A stretch of DNA of 64,000 nucleotides from Chitinophaga oryziterrae (GCF_009758125.1 NZ_WRXO01000001.1:1426001-1490000); one strand, 5' to 3'; numbered from the stretch's first letter, positions 18,871 through 28,262 are shown. Translations and numbers: made by a program. The notes: a model not told the origin generated them from the sequence alone.

Positions 18871-18966
18871 AGGTATATAACCCGTATATAAGCCCTATAT
18901 AACCCCTATATAACAGGTATATAAGCTGTACTTATATAGATAGGGCTTATATAGGGGTTGTATAGT
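18871..18966. repeat. 11-bp-periodic TATATAA array with inverted copies
   Basis: TATATAA begins at 18874, 18885, 18896, 18907 and 18918, exactly 11 bp apart, with 4-bp C/G-containing spacers. Inverted TTATATA copies follow at 18932 and 18947 and a TTGTATA at 18958. It lies in a 548-bp gap between the mutS2-like and marR genes; the rest of that gap is AT-rich, with the terminator and the marR control site described separately. Confidence 0.8.
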
Positions 18967-19162
18967 AGTCTATTACCAGTTATAAAGAGTTTACAGGAAG
19001 GTTTACGTTCTTTCTGTGTTTTATCAGGCAGGACGTACACTACGAACACAGCGCTTATTATAATATTTTTAATACGTCTTTGAAATAGTAGTATCTATTA
19101 TATCCCCCTTATACCAGTATTATTTTAATATATACAGATATCTTTTTTCCTTTTTTATTTAA

Positions 19163-19186
19163 TTAGCCGGCTAAGTATTATATTTG
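19163..19186 (+). promoter_or_regulatory. marR promoter and 12-bp operator palindrome
   Basis: Perfect palindrome TTAGCCGGCTAA (19163-19174) followed at once by TATATTTG (19179-19186), a match to the Bacteroidota -7 box TAnnTTTG. The ATG at 19191 lies only 4 bases after the box, so the transcript is likely leaderless or nearly so. An identical palindrome follows the gene. Autorepression is inferred. Confidence 0.7.
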
Positions 19187-19190
19187 TCTC

Positions 19191-19640
19191 ATGAACAAAC
19201 CGCTTATGTGCAGTACCATCAGTCATCTGTTGGTACAGATCAGTAAAGCGCACCGTAATAAGGGTAACCAGATGCTGTCTTGCTATAATCTGCATGCTGG
19301 CCAGGAAATATTTCTCCAGCAGGTATTATGCCGGCAGGGGATCACCATGAATGAACTGACGAATAATATGGAGGTGACACCGGCAACGGTGACCCGGATG
19401 GCGGAGCGACTGGAAAAGAAGGGATTTTTAAGAAGAGAGAAGAGTTCTAGTGATCAGCGGGTGGTACAGGTTTTCCTGACAGAGCTGGGGGAGGAAGCTG
19501 CGAAGTATATTACGGAGCAGACCTGGAATAAGCTGGAACAGCAGACAGTAAAGAACCTTAGTATGGAAGAACGTATGCTGCTTAAAAGATTGCTCATGCA
19601 GGTATTAGAGAACCTGGATGAGGCTGAGTATGGGCTTTAA
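19191..19640 (+). CDS. MarR family transcriptional regulator
   Basis: 149 residues with the winged helix-turn-helix of MarR repressors: helix pair MNELTNNMEVTPATVTRMAE, LEKKGFLRREKSSSDQRVVQ (wing with the Asp-x-Arg signature DQR), and dimerisation helices at both ends. The start is fixed by the -7 box four bases upstream. Two copies of the same 12-bp palindrome flank the gene (19163 and 19662), suggesting it controls itself and possibly the downstream AraC gene or efflux operon. The ligand is unknown; MarR proteins near RND pumps often respond to aromatic compounds. Confidence 0.9.
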   Translation: MNKPLMCSTISHLLVQISKAHRNKGNQMLSCYNLHAGQEIFLQQVLCRQGITMNELTNNMEVTPATVTRMAERLEKKGFLRREKSSSDQRVVQVFLTELGEEAAKYITEQTWNKLEQQTVKNLSMEERMLLKRLLMQVLENLDEAEYGL

Positions 19641-19661
19641 GGTTTTTTTTGCCACTATTAC

Positions 19662-19673
19662 TTAGCCGGCTAA
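19662..19673. promoter_or_regulatory. Second copy of the marR palindrome
   Basis: TTAGCCGGCTAA again, 22 bp after the marR stop and 206 bp before the AraC-type regulator gene. An exact repeat of a 12-bp palindrome at both ends of a regulator gene is unlikely by chance. Confidence 0.65.
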
Positions 19674-19878
19674 TGAATAGGACCGGGAAATTAAGTTATC
19701 AAGTTTTATAGAATATTATGAAAATTGCCCGGAAGTTATAAATTTGCAGTATTATGATTCTTACCAAAGGTTAATACTAACTCTACCTACTGCTCTTTAA
19801 AGGTCATATAACCTGACCTACCCACCACTGTGTGACTTATTTACTGATGCCCTAACTAAAAAACAAACGATTAATATT

Positions 19879-20763
19879 ATGAAGAATAATGTAATCATAC
19901 CTGTTTATAATTATGCTGTAGAATGCAATACCGGTCCTAATCCTATTAAGGGATTTAACATAAAACGCAGTACATACCTGGTGCAGCCTAACGGCGTGAT
20001 GGAACCTCACCGGAGGATTGATTATAGTATTACGCTTGTTCTTTCCGGAGAGATGACATTGTTTATAGATTTTGAAAAATATACGGTAAAGGCGCCCGCG
20101 CTGATATTATTATCACCTGATCAGGTACATCAGTACATGGGTGATAGTTTATGCGAGATAGTGAGTATGGCATTTGAAGCGGAATTTCTCAGCGAAGACA
20201 CGCTGGGCGGGATGGTGTGCTGGTCGGCATGTGTGTTTCAGACACCTGTGCTGCAACTCACGGACGGGCAATTAAAGGAGCTGATGGCGTATGCAAAACT
20301 GATGATGAAAGAGATGGACAGTCAGTTGCCGTTGCGTGAAGTGATCATCCGTAATTTACTGAATTCACTGATGGCCGCAAGTGCGCGTTTACCACAACGT
20401 GATATTGCAGCGATACAGGCAGATACAGTACAAAACCGCATTGTACGTCAGTTTAAGGAACTGTCTGATGTACATTACAAGGATAAAACGCAGGTAGGTC
20501 ATTATGCAGATATGATGTATGTGACGCCTGGTCATTTGAATGATACTGTTAAATCTGTTGTGGGTAAAACCGCAAAACAGATTATTGATGAAAGACGTGT
20601 TACAGAGGCTAAAAGATTGCTGTTCTGGAATGAGCATAGCATCAAGGAAATAGCGTGGCAGCTTAACTTTGAGGATGATGGGTACTTCAATCGTTTCTTT
20701 AAAAAACATACAGGTCATACGCCTGCTGTTTTTCAGAAAAGTATCCGTGAAAAGTACAATTAA
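19879..20763 (+). CDS. AraC family transcriptional regulator (cupin + HTH)
   Basis: 294 residues. Residues ~20-130 form a cupin-like sensor (MEPHRRIDYSITLVLSGEMT, KAPALILLSPDQVHQYMG). Residues ~185-290 form the AraC/XylS DNA-binding domain: VTPGHLNDTVKSVVGKTAKQ, the linker DERRVTEAKRLLFW, and WQLNFEDDGYFNRFFKKHTG with the closing HTPAVFQKS. It precedes the RND efflux operon by ~350 bp in the same direction and is the natural candidate activator of that pump. Codon use is normal for the window. Confidence 0.9.
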   Translation: MKNNVIIPVYNYAVECNTGPNPIKGFNIKRSTYLVQPNGVMEPHRRIDYSITLVLSGEMTLFIDFEKYTVKAPALILLSPDQVHQYMGDSLCEIVSMAFEAEFLSEDTLGGMVCWSACVFQTPVLQLTDGQLKELMAYAKLMMKEMDSQLPLREVIIRNLLNSLMAASARLPQRDIAAIQADTVQNRIVRQFKELSDVHYKDKTQVGHYADMMYVTPGHLNDTVKSVVGKTAKQIIDERRVTEAKRLLFWNEHSIKEIAWQLNFEDDGYFNRFFKKHTGHTPAVFQKSIREKYN

Positions 20764-21122
20764 TCCCGTAATTAGTTAAGTGTATATCGTCTTTATCCAT
20801 AGTACTTTTGTACAGTTCATCTATCGATATTGAACATCATCTTAAAACCGCACGCCCATGAAGTATAATTATCGCGCCTGCTAATCTTTATTTATTCATT
20901 ACTCTCTTTAGCAGTAAAACAAAAAAAAGTAGCCTGTTCGTAGTGTTATAACTACGTCAAGCCGCCTTATTCACTTTTCCGTATCAGCCGGGAAGAGTGA
21001 CCTCTAACGTCCAGTAGCTGTCATTATTTGATTATTCATTATCGCAGTAATGCGGGATGGAAAGCTATTGCAAAAACAAAAAATATTACCTTATTATGAC
21101 TCAATTATTTCAACAAAACAAC
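20764..21122 (+). other. Intergenic leader before the RND operon
   Basis: 359 bp without a convincing gene. TACTTTTG at 20803-20810 fits the Bacteroidota -7 box and would give an untranslated leader of about 300 nt. The adaptor frame extends upstream to an ATG at 21057, but that part does not look like protein. No riboswitch fold is evident by eye. Confidence 0.4.
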
Positions 21123-22280
21123 ATGTATAAGCCAGCGGGCTTTCTTTATACAATGCTTCTTCTGGCCGTATTATCCGGATGCGCCAGCTCCTCTGCCAAA
21201 ACAGAGAATGCTGGTATGCCTCCTGCTGAACTGCCGGTATTAAAAGTAGCTGCTGTTCCGGCCACTACTTACCGTGAATATAACGCTACCCTGGAAGGAA
21301 AGGTGAACGTAGAGATCCGCCCCCAGGTAGATGGTTACCTCGATAAAATATACGTAGACGAAGGTGCGTATGTGAAAGCGGGTCAGCCTTTATTCAGAAT
21401 TAACGAACGTACTTACCAGGAACAGTTAAGCAATGCATCTGCTTCTTTGCAGGCCGCAAAAGCCAATGAAGAAAAGGCTGAAGTGGAAGTGAACCGTCTT
21501 ACACCACTGGTACAGAACAATGTAGTGTCTGATGTGCAGTTGAAAACAGCGAATGCAGCTTACCAGGCGGCAAAAGCAAATGTTGCACAGGCACAGGCGA
21601 TGGTAAGTAATGCCCGTATCAACCTGGGTTATACCCTGATCACTGCACCTGTAAGCGGTTACATTGGAAGAATTCCTTTCAAGACCGGTAGCCTGGTAGG
21701 CAGGGGAGAAACACAGGCATTAACAATGCTGTCTGATGTAAACGAAGTGTATGCTTATTTCTCCATGAGTGAAATTGACTTCCTGCAGTTTAAAAATAAA
21801 ACAGAAGGTAAAACGGTTCAGGACAAGGTGAAGAAATTGCCTCCGGTAGAACTGGTGCTGGCTGATAACAGTGTTTACCAGGAAAAAGGCCGTATCGAAA
21901 CCATAGAAGGACAGTTCGACAAGAATATCGGCGCTATCAGTTTCCGTGCTGTATTCCCTAATGCATCTGGTCTGCTGCGTTCCGGAAATACCGGTCGCGT
22001 AAAAATACCGGAACAGTTTGCTTCAGCATTACTGATACCACAGGAAGCCACTTTTGAATTACAGGATAAAGTATTTGTATTCACAGTAGGAGACAGTAAC
22101 AAAGTGGCAAGTAAACCTATCACGGTCTCCGGCAAGAATGGCTCATACTATTTTGTAGAGAAAGGGGTACAACCAGGTGAGAGAATTGTCTATACTGGTC
22201 TTGACCGTTTACGCGATGGTGCTGTAATTGCACCACAAATGATGTCTATGGATAGTTTGCTGAAGCTGAAACCGCTTTAA
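21123..22280 (+). CDS. RND efflux periplasmic adaptor (AcrA/MexA type)
   Basis: 385 residues from ATG 21123, chosen because it gives a clean lipoprotein signal (MYKPAGFLYTMLLLAVLSGC, Cys20); earlier in-frame ATGs at 21057 and 21096 only add an unlikely leader. The lipoyl/barrel-sandwich halves are VEIRPQVDGYLDKIYVDEGA and LITAPVSGYIGRIPFKTGSL, with the alpha-hairpin LQAAKANEEKAEVEVNRLTP between them. The beta-barrel and membrane-proximal domains follow. It bridges the inner-membrane pump and the outer-membrane channel encoded next. Operon order adaptor-pump-channel is classic. Confidence 0.93.
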   Translation: MYKPAGFLYTMLLLAVLSGCASSSAKTENAGMPPAELPVLKVAAVPATTYREYNATLEGKVNVEIRPQVDGYLDKIYVDEGAYVKAGQPLFRINERTYQEQLSNASASLQAAKANEEKAEVEVNRLTPLVQNNVVSDVQLKTANAAYQAAKANVAQAQAMVSNARINLGYTLITAPVSGYIGRIPFKTGSLVGRGETQALTMLSDVNEVYAYFSMSEIDFLQFKNKTEGKTVQDKVKKLPPVELVLADNSVYQEKGRIETIEGQFDKNIGAISFRAVFPNASGLLRSGNTGRVKIPEQFASALLIPQEATFELQDKVFVFTVGDSNKVASKPITVSGKNGSYYFVEKGVQPGERIVYTGLDRLRDGAVIAPQMMSMDSLLKLKPL

Positions 22281-22383
22281 TCACTATCATACAAATCAAG
22301 AGGATATACGCTGTTACGGCTGTTACCAAGGTAGCAGTAAGGACATCCTATGACCGGATCTATCAGCTCATTCAAAAAAGATT

Positions 22384-25300
22384 ATGTTAAAAAAATTCAT
22401 AGAGAGACCCGTACTGGCAACAGTGGTCTCCATTATACTGGTACTATTGGGATTATTGTCGCTGGCAACACTGCCGGTAACACAGTTCCCGGACATTGCT
22501 CCGCCCTGCGTTGCAGTGACAGCCTCTTACCCGGGCGCCAATGCGGAAGTGGTGGCACGTTCCGTAGCCACCCCCATTGAAGAATCCGTGAATGGTGTGG
22601 AGAACATGACATACATGACCTCCACATCCAACAACGATGGTTCCATGACACTGAACGTGTATTTTAAACTGGGAACAGACCCTGATCTGGCTGCGGTAAA
22701 CGTACAGAACCGTGTGGCTAAAGCTACCAGTATTTTACCGCAGGAAGTGGTAAATGCAGGTATCAGTACACAGAAACAGCAGAACAGTATGATCATGGTG
22801 GTGAACCTGATGAGTAATACGGCTGATTATGATGAAACATTTTTGCAGAACTATGCAAAGATCAACATCATTCCTGAAATACAACGTGTAACCGGTGTGG
22901 GACAGGCCTCTGTATTCGGTGGTAAGGATTATTCCATGCGTATCTGGTTGCGCCCGGACAGGCTGGCAGCGAATAACCTGTCTCCTCAGGACGTGCTGAC
23001 CGCTATCAAAGAGCAAAACCTGGAAGCGGCTCCCGGCCGCTTTGGTGAAAGCAGCAAGGAAGCATTTGAATATGTGATCAAATACAAAGGGAAACTCAAC
23101 CAGCATGAACAGTATGAAGATATCGTACTGAAAGCAAATGCAGATGGTTCTTCACTCAAACTGAAAGATGTGGCCAAAGTTGAATTTGGTTCATTTACCT
23201 ATAGCAGTGATACCAAAGTAAACGGTAAACAGGGTATTGGTCTTGCTATTTATCAGACTGCAGGTTCCAATGCAAATGATATACAGGTAGCCGTTAATAA
23301 ACTGATGAAAAAGGCGGCCCTGTCGTTTCCAATAGGTGTGGAGTACTTCAATATCTACAGTACAAAAGAATACCTGGATGAATCTATCGATCAGGTAAAA
23401 CATACATTGATAGAAGCATTTATACTGGTATTTATCGTAGTGTTCATCTTCCTGCAGGATTTCCGCTCTACACTGATCCCCGCAATCGCTGTTCCGGTGG
23501 CCATTATAGGTACCTTCTTCTTCATGCAGTTGTTTGGGTTTACCATTAACCTGCTGACACTGTTTGCGCTGGTACTGGCGATCGGTATAGTCGTCGATGA
23601 TGCGATCGTGGTGGTGGAGGCCGTCCATTCCAAGATGGAGAAGATCAATATGTCTCCGAGGAATGCCACTATCACCAGTATGCAGGAGATCTCCGGCGCT
23701 ATCATTTCTATTACCATGGTGATGGCCGCGGTGTTCATTCCTGTAGGTTTCATGCAGGGCCCGGCAGGTGTGTTCTACAGACAGTTTGCCTTTACACTGG
23801 CGATTGCGATCCTGATCTCTGCATTGAACGCGTTGACATTGAGCCCTGCATTATGTGCCTTGTTACTGAAGAACAAACATCATGATGACCATGATACCAA
23901 ATATGCAGCAAAAGGATTTGGTGGCCGCTTCTTTAGCGCTTTCAATACCGGCTTTGAAGCAGTGAGTTCTAAATATATTAACAGCCTGCGCTTCCTGGTA
24001 AGGTATAAATGGATACCTGTCGGTGCGCTGGTAATCATACTGGGTATTACGGTATGGCTGGTAAGAAAGACCCCGACAGGTTTTATACCTACTGAGGATA
24101 ATGGTTTCGTGGTGTATTCTGTAACGATGCCTCCGGGTACTTCCCTGCAACGTACACGTCAGGTAGTAGCGAAAGTAGAACAGGAGATGAAGGGGCTCGA
24201 AGCAGTGAACAGTTACCTGAGCGTATCCGGTTTAAACATCATGACCACCTCTATCAGCTCTTCTTATGCGGTGGGTTTTGTGAAACTAAAACAGCATGCG
24301 GACAGAGGTGCTATTAAAGACCTTAAGCAGGTAATGGGTATGATGCAGGGGAAACTGGCGGGTATAAAAGAAGCCAATATCTTCATGTTCAACATGCCTA
24401 CCGTACCGGGGTTCAGTAACGTGGACGGGTTTGAAGTGGTGTTACAGGACAGAACGGGCGGACCATTGGATAAACTGGCAGGTACAGCTTATGGCTTTAT
24501 CGGAGAGCTGATGAAGAGAAAAGAGATCGCCTTTGCCTTCACTACTTTCAATGCGGGTAACCCTCAGTACAATGTACAGATCGATGAGAATAAGGCGAAG
24601 CAGTTGGGTATATCTGTTACGGACGTACTGCAAACCATGCAGGTGTATTACGGTAGTACTTTTGCTTCGGACTTTAACCGCTTCGGTAAATATTACCGTG
24701 TGATCGTACAGGCCGATATGGTATCACGTGCTGATCCGGCCAGTCTGAACGACATCTTTGTAAAGAACAGTACCGGTTTGATGGTGCCTATTAACAGCGT
24801 TGTGAAACTGGAAAGAGTATATGGTCCTGAAACGGTGACCCGTAATAACCTCTTTAATGCGGTGACGATTAATGGTCAGCCTAAACCAGGGTACAGTTCC
24901 GGTGATGCGATCAAAGCGGTAGAAGAAGTGGCTGCACAGTACCTGCCACGTGGTTATGCTTACGAGTGGGTGGGGATGACCAAAGAGGAAATCTCTGCTG
25001 GCGGACAGGCTGGTATCATCTTCCTGCTTTGCCTGGTGTTTGTATACTTCCTCTTATCTGCCCAGTATGAAAGTTATATACTTCCATTCTCGGTGATATT
25101 ATCTATCCCGCTGGGTATTTTCGGGGTATTCGTATTCATCAACCTGTTTGGTATAGATAACAACATTTATGTACAGGTGGGTTTGATCATGCTGATAGGT
25201 TTGCTGGCGAAGAATGCGATCCTGATCGTGGAATATGCAGTGCAGCGGCGACGTAATGGTATGGGACTGCTGGCAGCGGCACTGGAAGCGTCCAAACTGC

Positions 25301-25536
25301 GTCTGCGACCCATCCTCATGACTTCCTTTGCCTTTATAGCAGGGTTAACGCCACTGATGCGGGCAACGGGTTCGTCTGCCCAGGGTAACCGTTCTATCAG
25401 TACGGGAGCAGCGGGTGGTATGTTAACAGGCGTATTGCTTGGCATCTTTGCTATACCAGTGTTGTTCATCATCTTCCAGTATTTACAGGAGAAGATCAGT
25501 GGTAAGCCACAGAAACGTGATGAAGCAACGGTGTGA
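22384..25536 (+). CDS. RND multidrug efflux pump, HAE1 (AcrB/MexB) family
   Basis: 1050 residues, full length for the family. First membrane helix FIERPVLATVVSIILVLLGL; porter domain words YPGANAEVVARSVATPIEES and VQNRVAKATSILP; the proton-relay helix IGIVVDDAIVVVEAVHSKME carries the two adjacent Asp residues required for proton transport. The second half repeats the fold, with LIGLLAKNAILIVEYAV bearing the conserved Lys. It exports hydrophobic drugs, detergents or self-made metabolites, powered by the proton gradient. It forms a tripartite pump with the adaptor upstream and the OprM-like channel 24 bp downstream. Confidence 0.96.
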   Translation: MLKKFIERPVLATVVSIILVLLGLLSLATLPVTQFPDIAPPCVAVTASYPGANAEVVARSVATPIEESVNGVENMTYMTSTSNNDGSMTLNVYFKLGTDPDLAAVNVQNRVAKATSILPQEVVNAGISTQKQQNSMIMVVNLMSNTADYDETFLQNYAKINIIPEIQRVTGVGQASVFGGKDYSMRIWLRPDRLAANNLSPQDVLTAIKEQNLEAAPGRFGESSKEAFEYVIKYKGKLNQHEQYEDIVLKANADGSSLKLKDVAKVEFGSFTYSSDTKVNGKQGIGLAIYQTAGSNANDIQVAVNKLMKKAALSFPIGVEYFNIYSTKEYLDESIDQVKHTLIEAFILVFIVVFIFLQDFRSTLIPAIAVPVAIIGTFFFMQLFGFTINLLTLFALVLAIGIVVDDAIVVVEAVHSKMEKINMSPRNATITSMQEISGAIISITMVMAAVFIPVGFMQGPAGVFYRQFAFTLAIAILISALNALTLSPALCALLLKNKHHDDHDTKYAAKGFGGRFFSAFNTGFEAVSSKYINSLRFLVRYKWIPVGALVIILGITVWLVRKTPTGFIPTEDNGFVVYSVTMPPGTSLQRTRQVVAKVEQEMKGLEAVNSYLSVSGLNIMTTSISSSYAVGFVKLKQHADRGAIKDLKQVMGMMQGKLAGIKEANIFMFNMPTVPGFSNVDGFEVVLQDRTGGPLDKLAGTAYGFIGELMKRKEIAFAFTTFNAGNPQYNVQIDENKAKQLGISVTDVLQTMQVYYGSTFASDFNRFGKYYRVIVQADMVSRADPASLNDIFVKNSTGLMVPINSVVKLERVYGPETVTRNNLFNAVTINGQPKPGYSSGDAIKAVEEVAAQYLPRGYAYEWVGMTKEEISAGGQAGIIFLLCLVFVYFLLSAQYESYILPFSVILSIPLGIFGVFVFINLFGIDNNIYVQVGLIMLIGLLAKNAILIVEYAVQRRRNGMGLLAAALEASKLRLRPILMTSFAFIAGLTPLMRATGSSAQGNRSISTGAAGGMLTGVLLGIFAIPVLFIIFQYLQEKISGKPQKRDEATV

Positions 25537-25560
25537 TCCTTAATTAATAAAGTAATTATA

Positions 25561-26976
25561 ATGCAACGAAAATATATTGGTCTTTCATTCATTTCATTTT
25601 TTATAGTTGTAGGACTGGCAGCCTGCCGGGTAGGACGTGATTATAAACGTCCTGCCCTGGTACTGCCGGATCAATTCGCTGGTACTGCTCCTTCGGACAG
25701 TAGTATTGCCGGATTGGAATGGAAGAAATTCTTTACGGATACAACATTACAGGGATTGATTTCCCGGGCGCTTGCCGGTAACTATGATCTGCAACTGGCG
25801 CTGAAGCGTATAGAAACAGCAGATGCGTATGTGAAACAGGCTAAAGTAGGCTGGCTGCCTTCCGTGAACCTGCAGGCATCTGCCTCTACTTCCATCCCTT
25901 CAAAGAACAGTTTGAATGGTACAAGTCTGAACACTTTTTTAGGTACAAGTCATATAGAAGATTATAGCCTGGGTGCGGGCTTGTCGTGGGAAATTGATGT
26001 ATGGGGAAAGATCCGTCGTCAGAAGGAAGCGGCACTGGCCAGTTACCTGCAGACATATGAAGGAGCGAGAGCGGTGCAGACAGGACTGGTTGCGGATATC
26101 GCGAACAGTTATTACAACCTGCTGATGCTGGATGAACAGTTGAAGATTGCCCATAGGAATGTAGCCTTAAGTGATACCATCGTACAGATGATCCGCTTGC
26201 AGAAGACAGCCGGAGAGGTGACAGAGCTGGCCGTACAGCAGGCAGTTGCCCAATTGCAGACGGCTGCGTTGCTCGTCCCGCAACTGGAGCAGGCACAGGC
26301 CATACAGGAGAATGCGATCCGCATTTTAGCAGGAGAACTGCCAGGCGGTGTAGCGCGTAGTACGGAACTGAATGCGGTGGTGTTACATGATTCATTGCCA
26401 ACAGGTATTCCCGCAGCGATGGTGAGTCGCAGACCGGATGTACGGGCGGCGGAAATGGCGCTGGTAGCGGCCAATGCGAATGCAGGGGTAGCACAGGCGA
26501 GCATGTATCCTACATTGAACATAACAGCCAGCGGTGGAGTGAATGCCTTTAAGGCCAGTCAGTGGTTTACGCTGCCGGCATCTTTGTTCGGAACAGTAGC
26601 AGGTGGCCTTACGCAACCGTTGTTCCAGCACAGGCAGTTGAAAACACAGTTGGAAGTAGCGAAGATCCAGAGAGAAGAAGCGGTGATCAGTTTCAGGCAG
26701 CTTGCACTGAATGCGATAGGAGATGTGTCTGATGCGCTTATTAAGCTGGATAAGCTGAAAACACAGCAGAAAATTGCTACAGACCAGGTGAATACATTGT
26801 TACTGGCAACGAGCCAGGCACAAATGCTTTTCCGCAGTGGTATGGCCAATTATCTGGAGGTGATTACCGCACAGGGTAAATCCCTGCAGGCAGGCCTGAC
26901 ACAGGCAGATATTACCCGTCAGCAGTTAAGTGCTTCTGTAGAACTGTACAGGAGCCTGGGCGGCGGTTATCAGTAA
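25561..26976 (+). CDS. Outer-membrane efflux lipoprotein (NodT/OprM family)
   Basis: 471 residues with a lipoprotein signal ending LAAC (Cys at ~21), then RVGRDYKRPALVLPDQF, the usual beginning of mature OprM-like proteins. Two structural repeats of the TolC fold are present: DLQLALKRIETADAYVKQAK and LVAANANAGVAQASMYPTLN, with the hallmark VSRRPDVRAAEMALVAAN. It forms the trimeric outer-membrane channel for the adjacent RND pump. Third and last gene of the operon; a strong terminator follows ~90 bp downstream. Confidence 0.93.
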   Translation: MQRKYIGLSFISFFIVVGLAACRVGRDYKRPALVLPDQFAGTAPSDSSIAGLEWKKFFTDTTLQGLISRALAGNYDLQLALKRIETADAYVKQAKVGWLPSVNLQASASTSIPSKNSLNGTSLNTFLGTSHIEDYSLGAGLSWEIDVWGKIRRQKEAALASYLQTYEGARAVQTGLVADIANSYYNLLMLDEQLKIAHRNVALSDTIVQMIRLQKTAGEVTELAVQQAVAQLQTAALLVPQLEQAQAIQENAIRILAGELPGGVARSTELNAVVLHDSLPTGIPAAMVSRRPDVRAAEMALVAANANAGVAQASMYPTLNITASGGVNAFKASQWFTLPASLFGTVAGGLTQPLFQHRQLKTQLEVAKIQREEAVISFRQLALNAIGDVSDALIKLDKLKTQQKIATDQVNTLLLATSQAQMLFRSGMANYLEVITAQGKSLQAGLTQADITRQQLSASVELYRSLGGGYQ

Positions 26977-27068
26977 GAACAGTTGTAATAGGTATATATG
27001 TATTGTTACCCCCAAATTTTATTTTGTAAGTACAAGAAAGGCTGAAGAACCAATAGATAGGAAAATTA

Positions 27069-27098
27069 AACGTCGCAGGTTAGCGACGTTTTTTTTTT
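27069..27098 (+). terminator. Terminator of the RND operon
   Basis: 8-bp stem AACGTCGC / GCGACGTT with a 6-nt loop, followed by T8. Confidence 0.85.
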
Positions 27099-27100
27099 GT

Positions 27101-27133
27101 AAAAAAAGGCCGTCTCTGAAGAGAAACAGCCAT
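27101..27133 (-). terminator. Terminator of the DsbA-fold gene
   Basis: Read on the minus strand, an imperfect GC-rich stem (27109-27133, G-U pairs allowed) is followed by a T7 run. It faces the RND operon terminator. Confidence 0.6.
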
Positions 27134-27163
27134 TTGTTCTAACCAATGCCAACTGTATAGTAA

Positions 27164-27724
27164 TTATCGATGAGCCTTTTTCTTATCTGTAACAGATAAA
27201 ATATGTTTGGAAAAGTTTTCTACTGAAATATCTCCGTCCAACTGTTTATCTCTGATGAAAAACGCGGGGATCTGCTTTATCCCCAGGCGTTTTCCTTCAG
27301 CCATGTCCCCGTGTACCTGCCAGCCGTACCTTCCTCCAACTAATGAATCAAGGAATTGTTTGCTTTTGATACCAATTTGCCTTGCGTAACTTGTCAGACT
27401 GATCACCCCTAAATTTGTTCTGTTCTTTAACAGCAGTTCGTGCATCTCAGGGAACTTACCTTCCTGTCCGGCAGCGATTGCCGCTTCTGCCGCTTTATAT
27501 GCACGTTGATGTATTTGTAGTAATGGATAATGTCTGAAATTGAAGTTGATCTTATCCGGATATTTTTCCAGTAAATCCAACACCACCTGGTGTGCCTGTA
27601 ACGTAGATTTACTTTCATAATCACCAAATTCCACCAGTGTTACCGGCGCTTTCGGATCACCGATCAGCATTTCCTTTGACAGAATAATTGGTATATCTCT
27701 GTTGTTGACCGTTCTTGCATTCAT
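27164..27724 (-). CDS. DsbA-fold thioredoxin-like protein without the CxxC motif
   Basis: 186 residues with no signal peptide. The sequence follows the DsbA/FrnE-type layout: LIGDPKAPVTLVEFGDY at 20-36, a helical insertion (FPEMHELLLKN, LTSYARQIGI), and the cis-proline loop GIKQIPAFFI. At the place where family members read C-P-Y-C, this protein reads S38-K-S-T41, so it cannot make or reduce disulfides by the usual chemistry. Similar domains are found as C-terminal appendages of NhaA antiporters or as stand-alone proteins. A binding or chaperone role is possible. The open frame and codon use look intact, so it is not a decayed gene. Confidence 0.85.
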   Translation of the reverse strand: MNARTVNNRDIPIILSKEMLIGDPKAPVTLVEFGDYESKSTLQAHQVVLDLLEKYPDKINFNFRHYPLLQIHQRAYKAAEAAIAAGQEGKFPEMHELLLKNRTNLGVISLTSYARQIGIKSKQFLDSLVGGRYGWQVHGDMAEGKRLGIKQIPAFFIRDKQLDGDISVENFSKHILSVTDKKKAHR

Positions 27725-27791
27725 AACAATACAAAGATGAAGTATTGTACAGCATCAGACAATGGCCGTATAAAGGAATAAATTGTATTGA

Positions 27792-28262
27792 TTATGGATT
27801 GTGTTTTTTGAAGAGCTTTATGTAGGCAGCGTTCTCGTTTACAGGGAAACCCAGGGATGCATAGAGTTTGTTGGCAGCTTCGTTATCAGGATGACTTTCC
27901 AGTTCTATACCTACAAAGAGAGGGTTTCTTTTTTCTTCATTGATAAGGATGTTAGTGAATGATTTTGCAACACCATAATTGCGGAATTGTTTCTTTACAT
28001 ATAATTCATCAATGCCGATGAGTAGTCCGCCGTATTCATTACTCCAGAATCTGAATACGATGGAATATCCTGCGAGTAAGCCGTTACACTCAATCATCAG
28101 TACTTCTCCCATGTTGGTATTCTCTTCGTAAAATCGTATGGTAGCAACTATTCTGTTTTCAGTAAAGTCTTTGCGGTTTATGACCTCGTTGTATAAGTCC
28201 ATCGACATAATAGTCAGTTCTTCAGCATCTATCAAACGCGCCAATCTATATGAAATATCCAT
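27792..28262 (-). CDS. GNAT family N-acetyltransferase
   Basis: 156 residues. The acetyl-CoA fold is seen in the order MSMDLYNEVI (helix 1), GEVLMIECNGLLAGYSIVF (strands 2-4), IGIDELYVKKQFRNYGVAKS with the P-loop variant RNYGVAKS, then EAANKLYASLGFPVNE. The classic Q/RxxGxG is here R-N-Y-G-V-A. The substrate cannot be told from sequence. It is a single gene next to two further GNAT genes within 1.4 kb, which may reflect repeated acquisition of aminoacyl or antibiotic acetyltransferases. Confidence 0.82.
   Translation of the reverse strand: MDISYRLARLIDAEELTIMSMDLYNEVINRKDFTENRIVATIRFYEENTNMGEVLMIECNGLLAGYSIVFRFWSNEYGGLLIGIDELYVKKQFRNYGVAKSFTNILINEEKRNPLFVGIELESHPDNEAANKLYASLGFPVNENAAYIKLFKKHNP

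Noticed and set aside
18871..18966. CRISPR array
   Set aside because: The repeat is only 7 bp with 4-bp spacers; no cas genes are present. It is a short-period array, not CRISPR.
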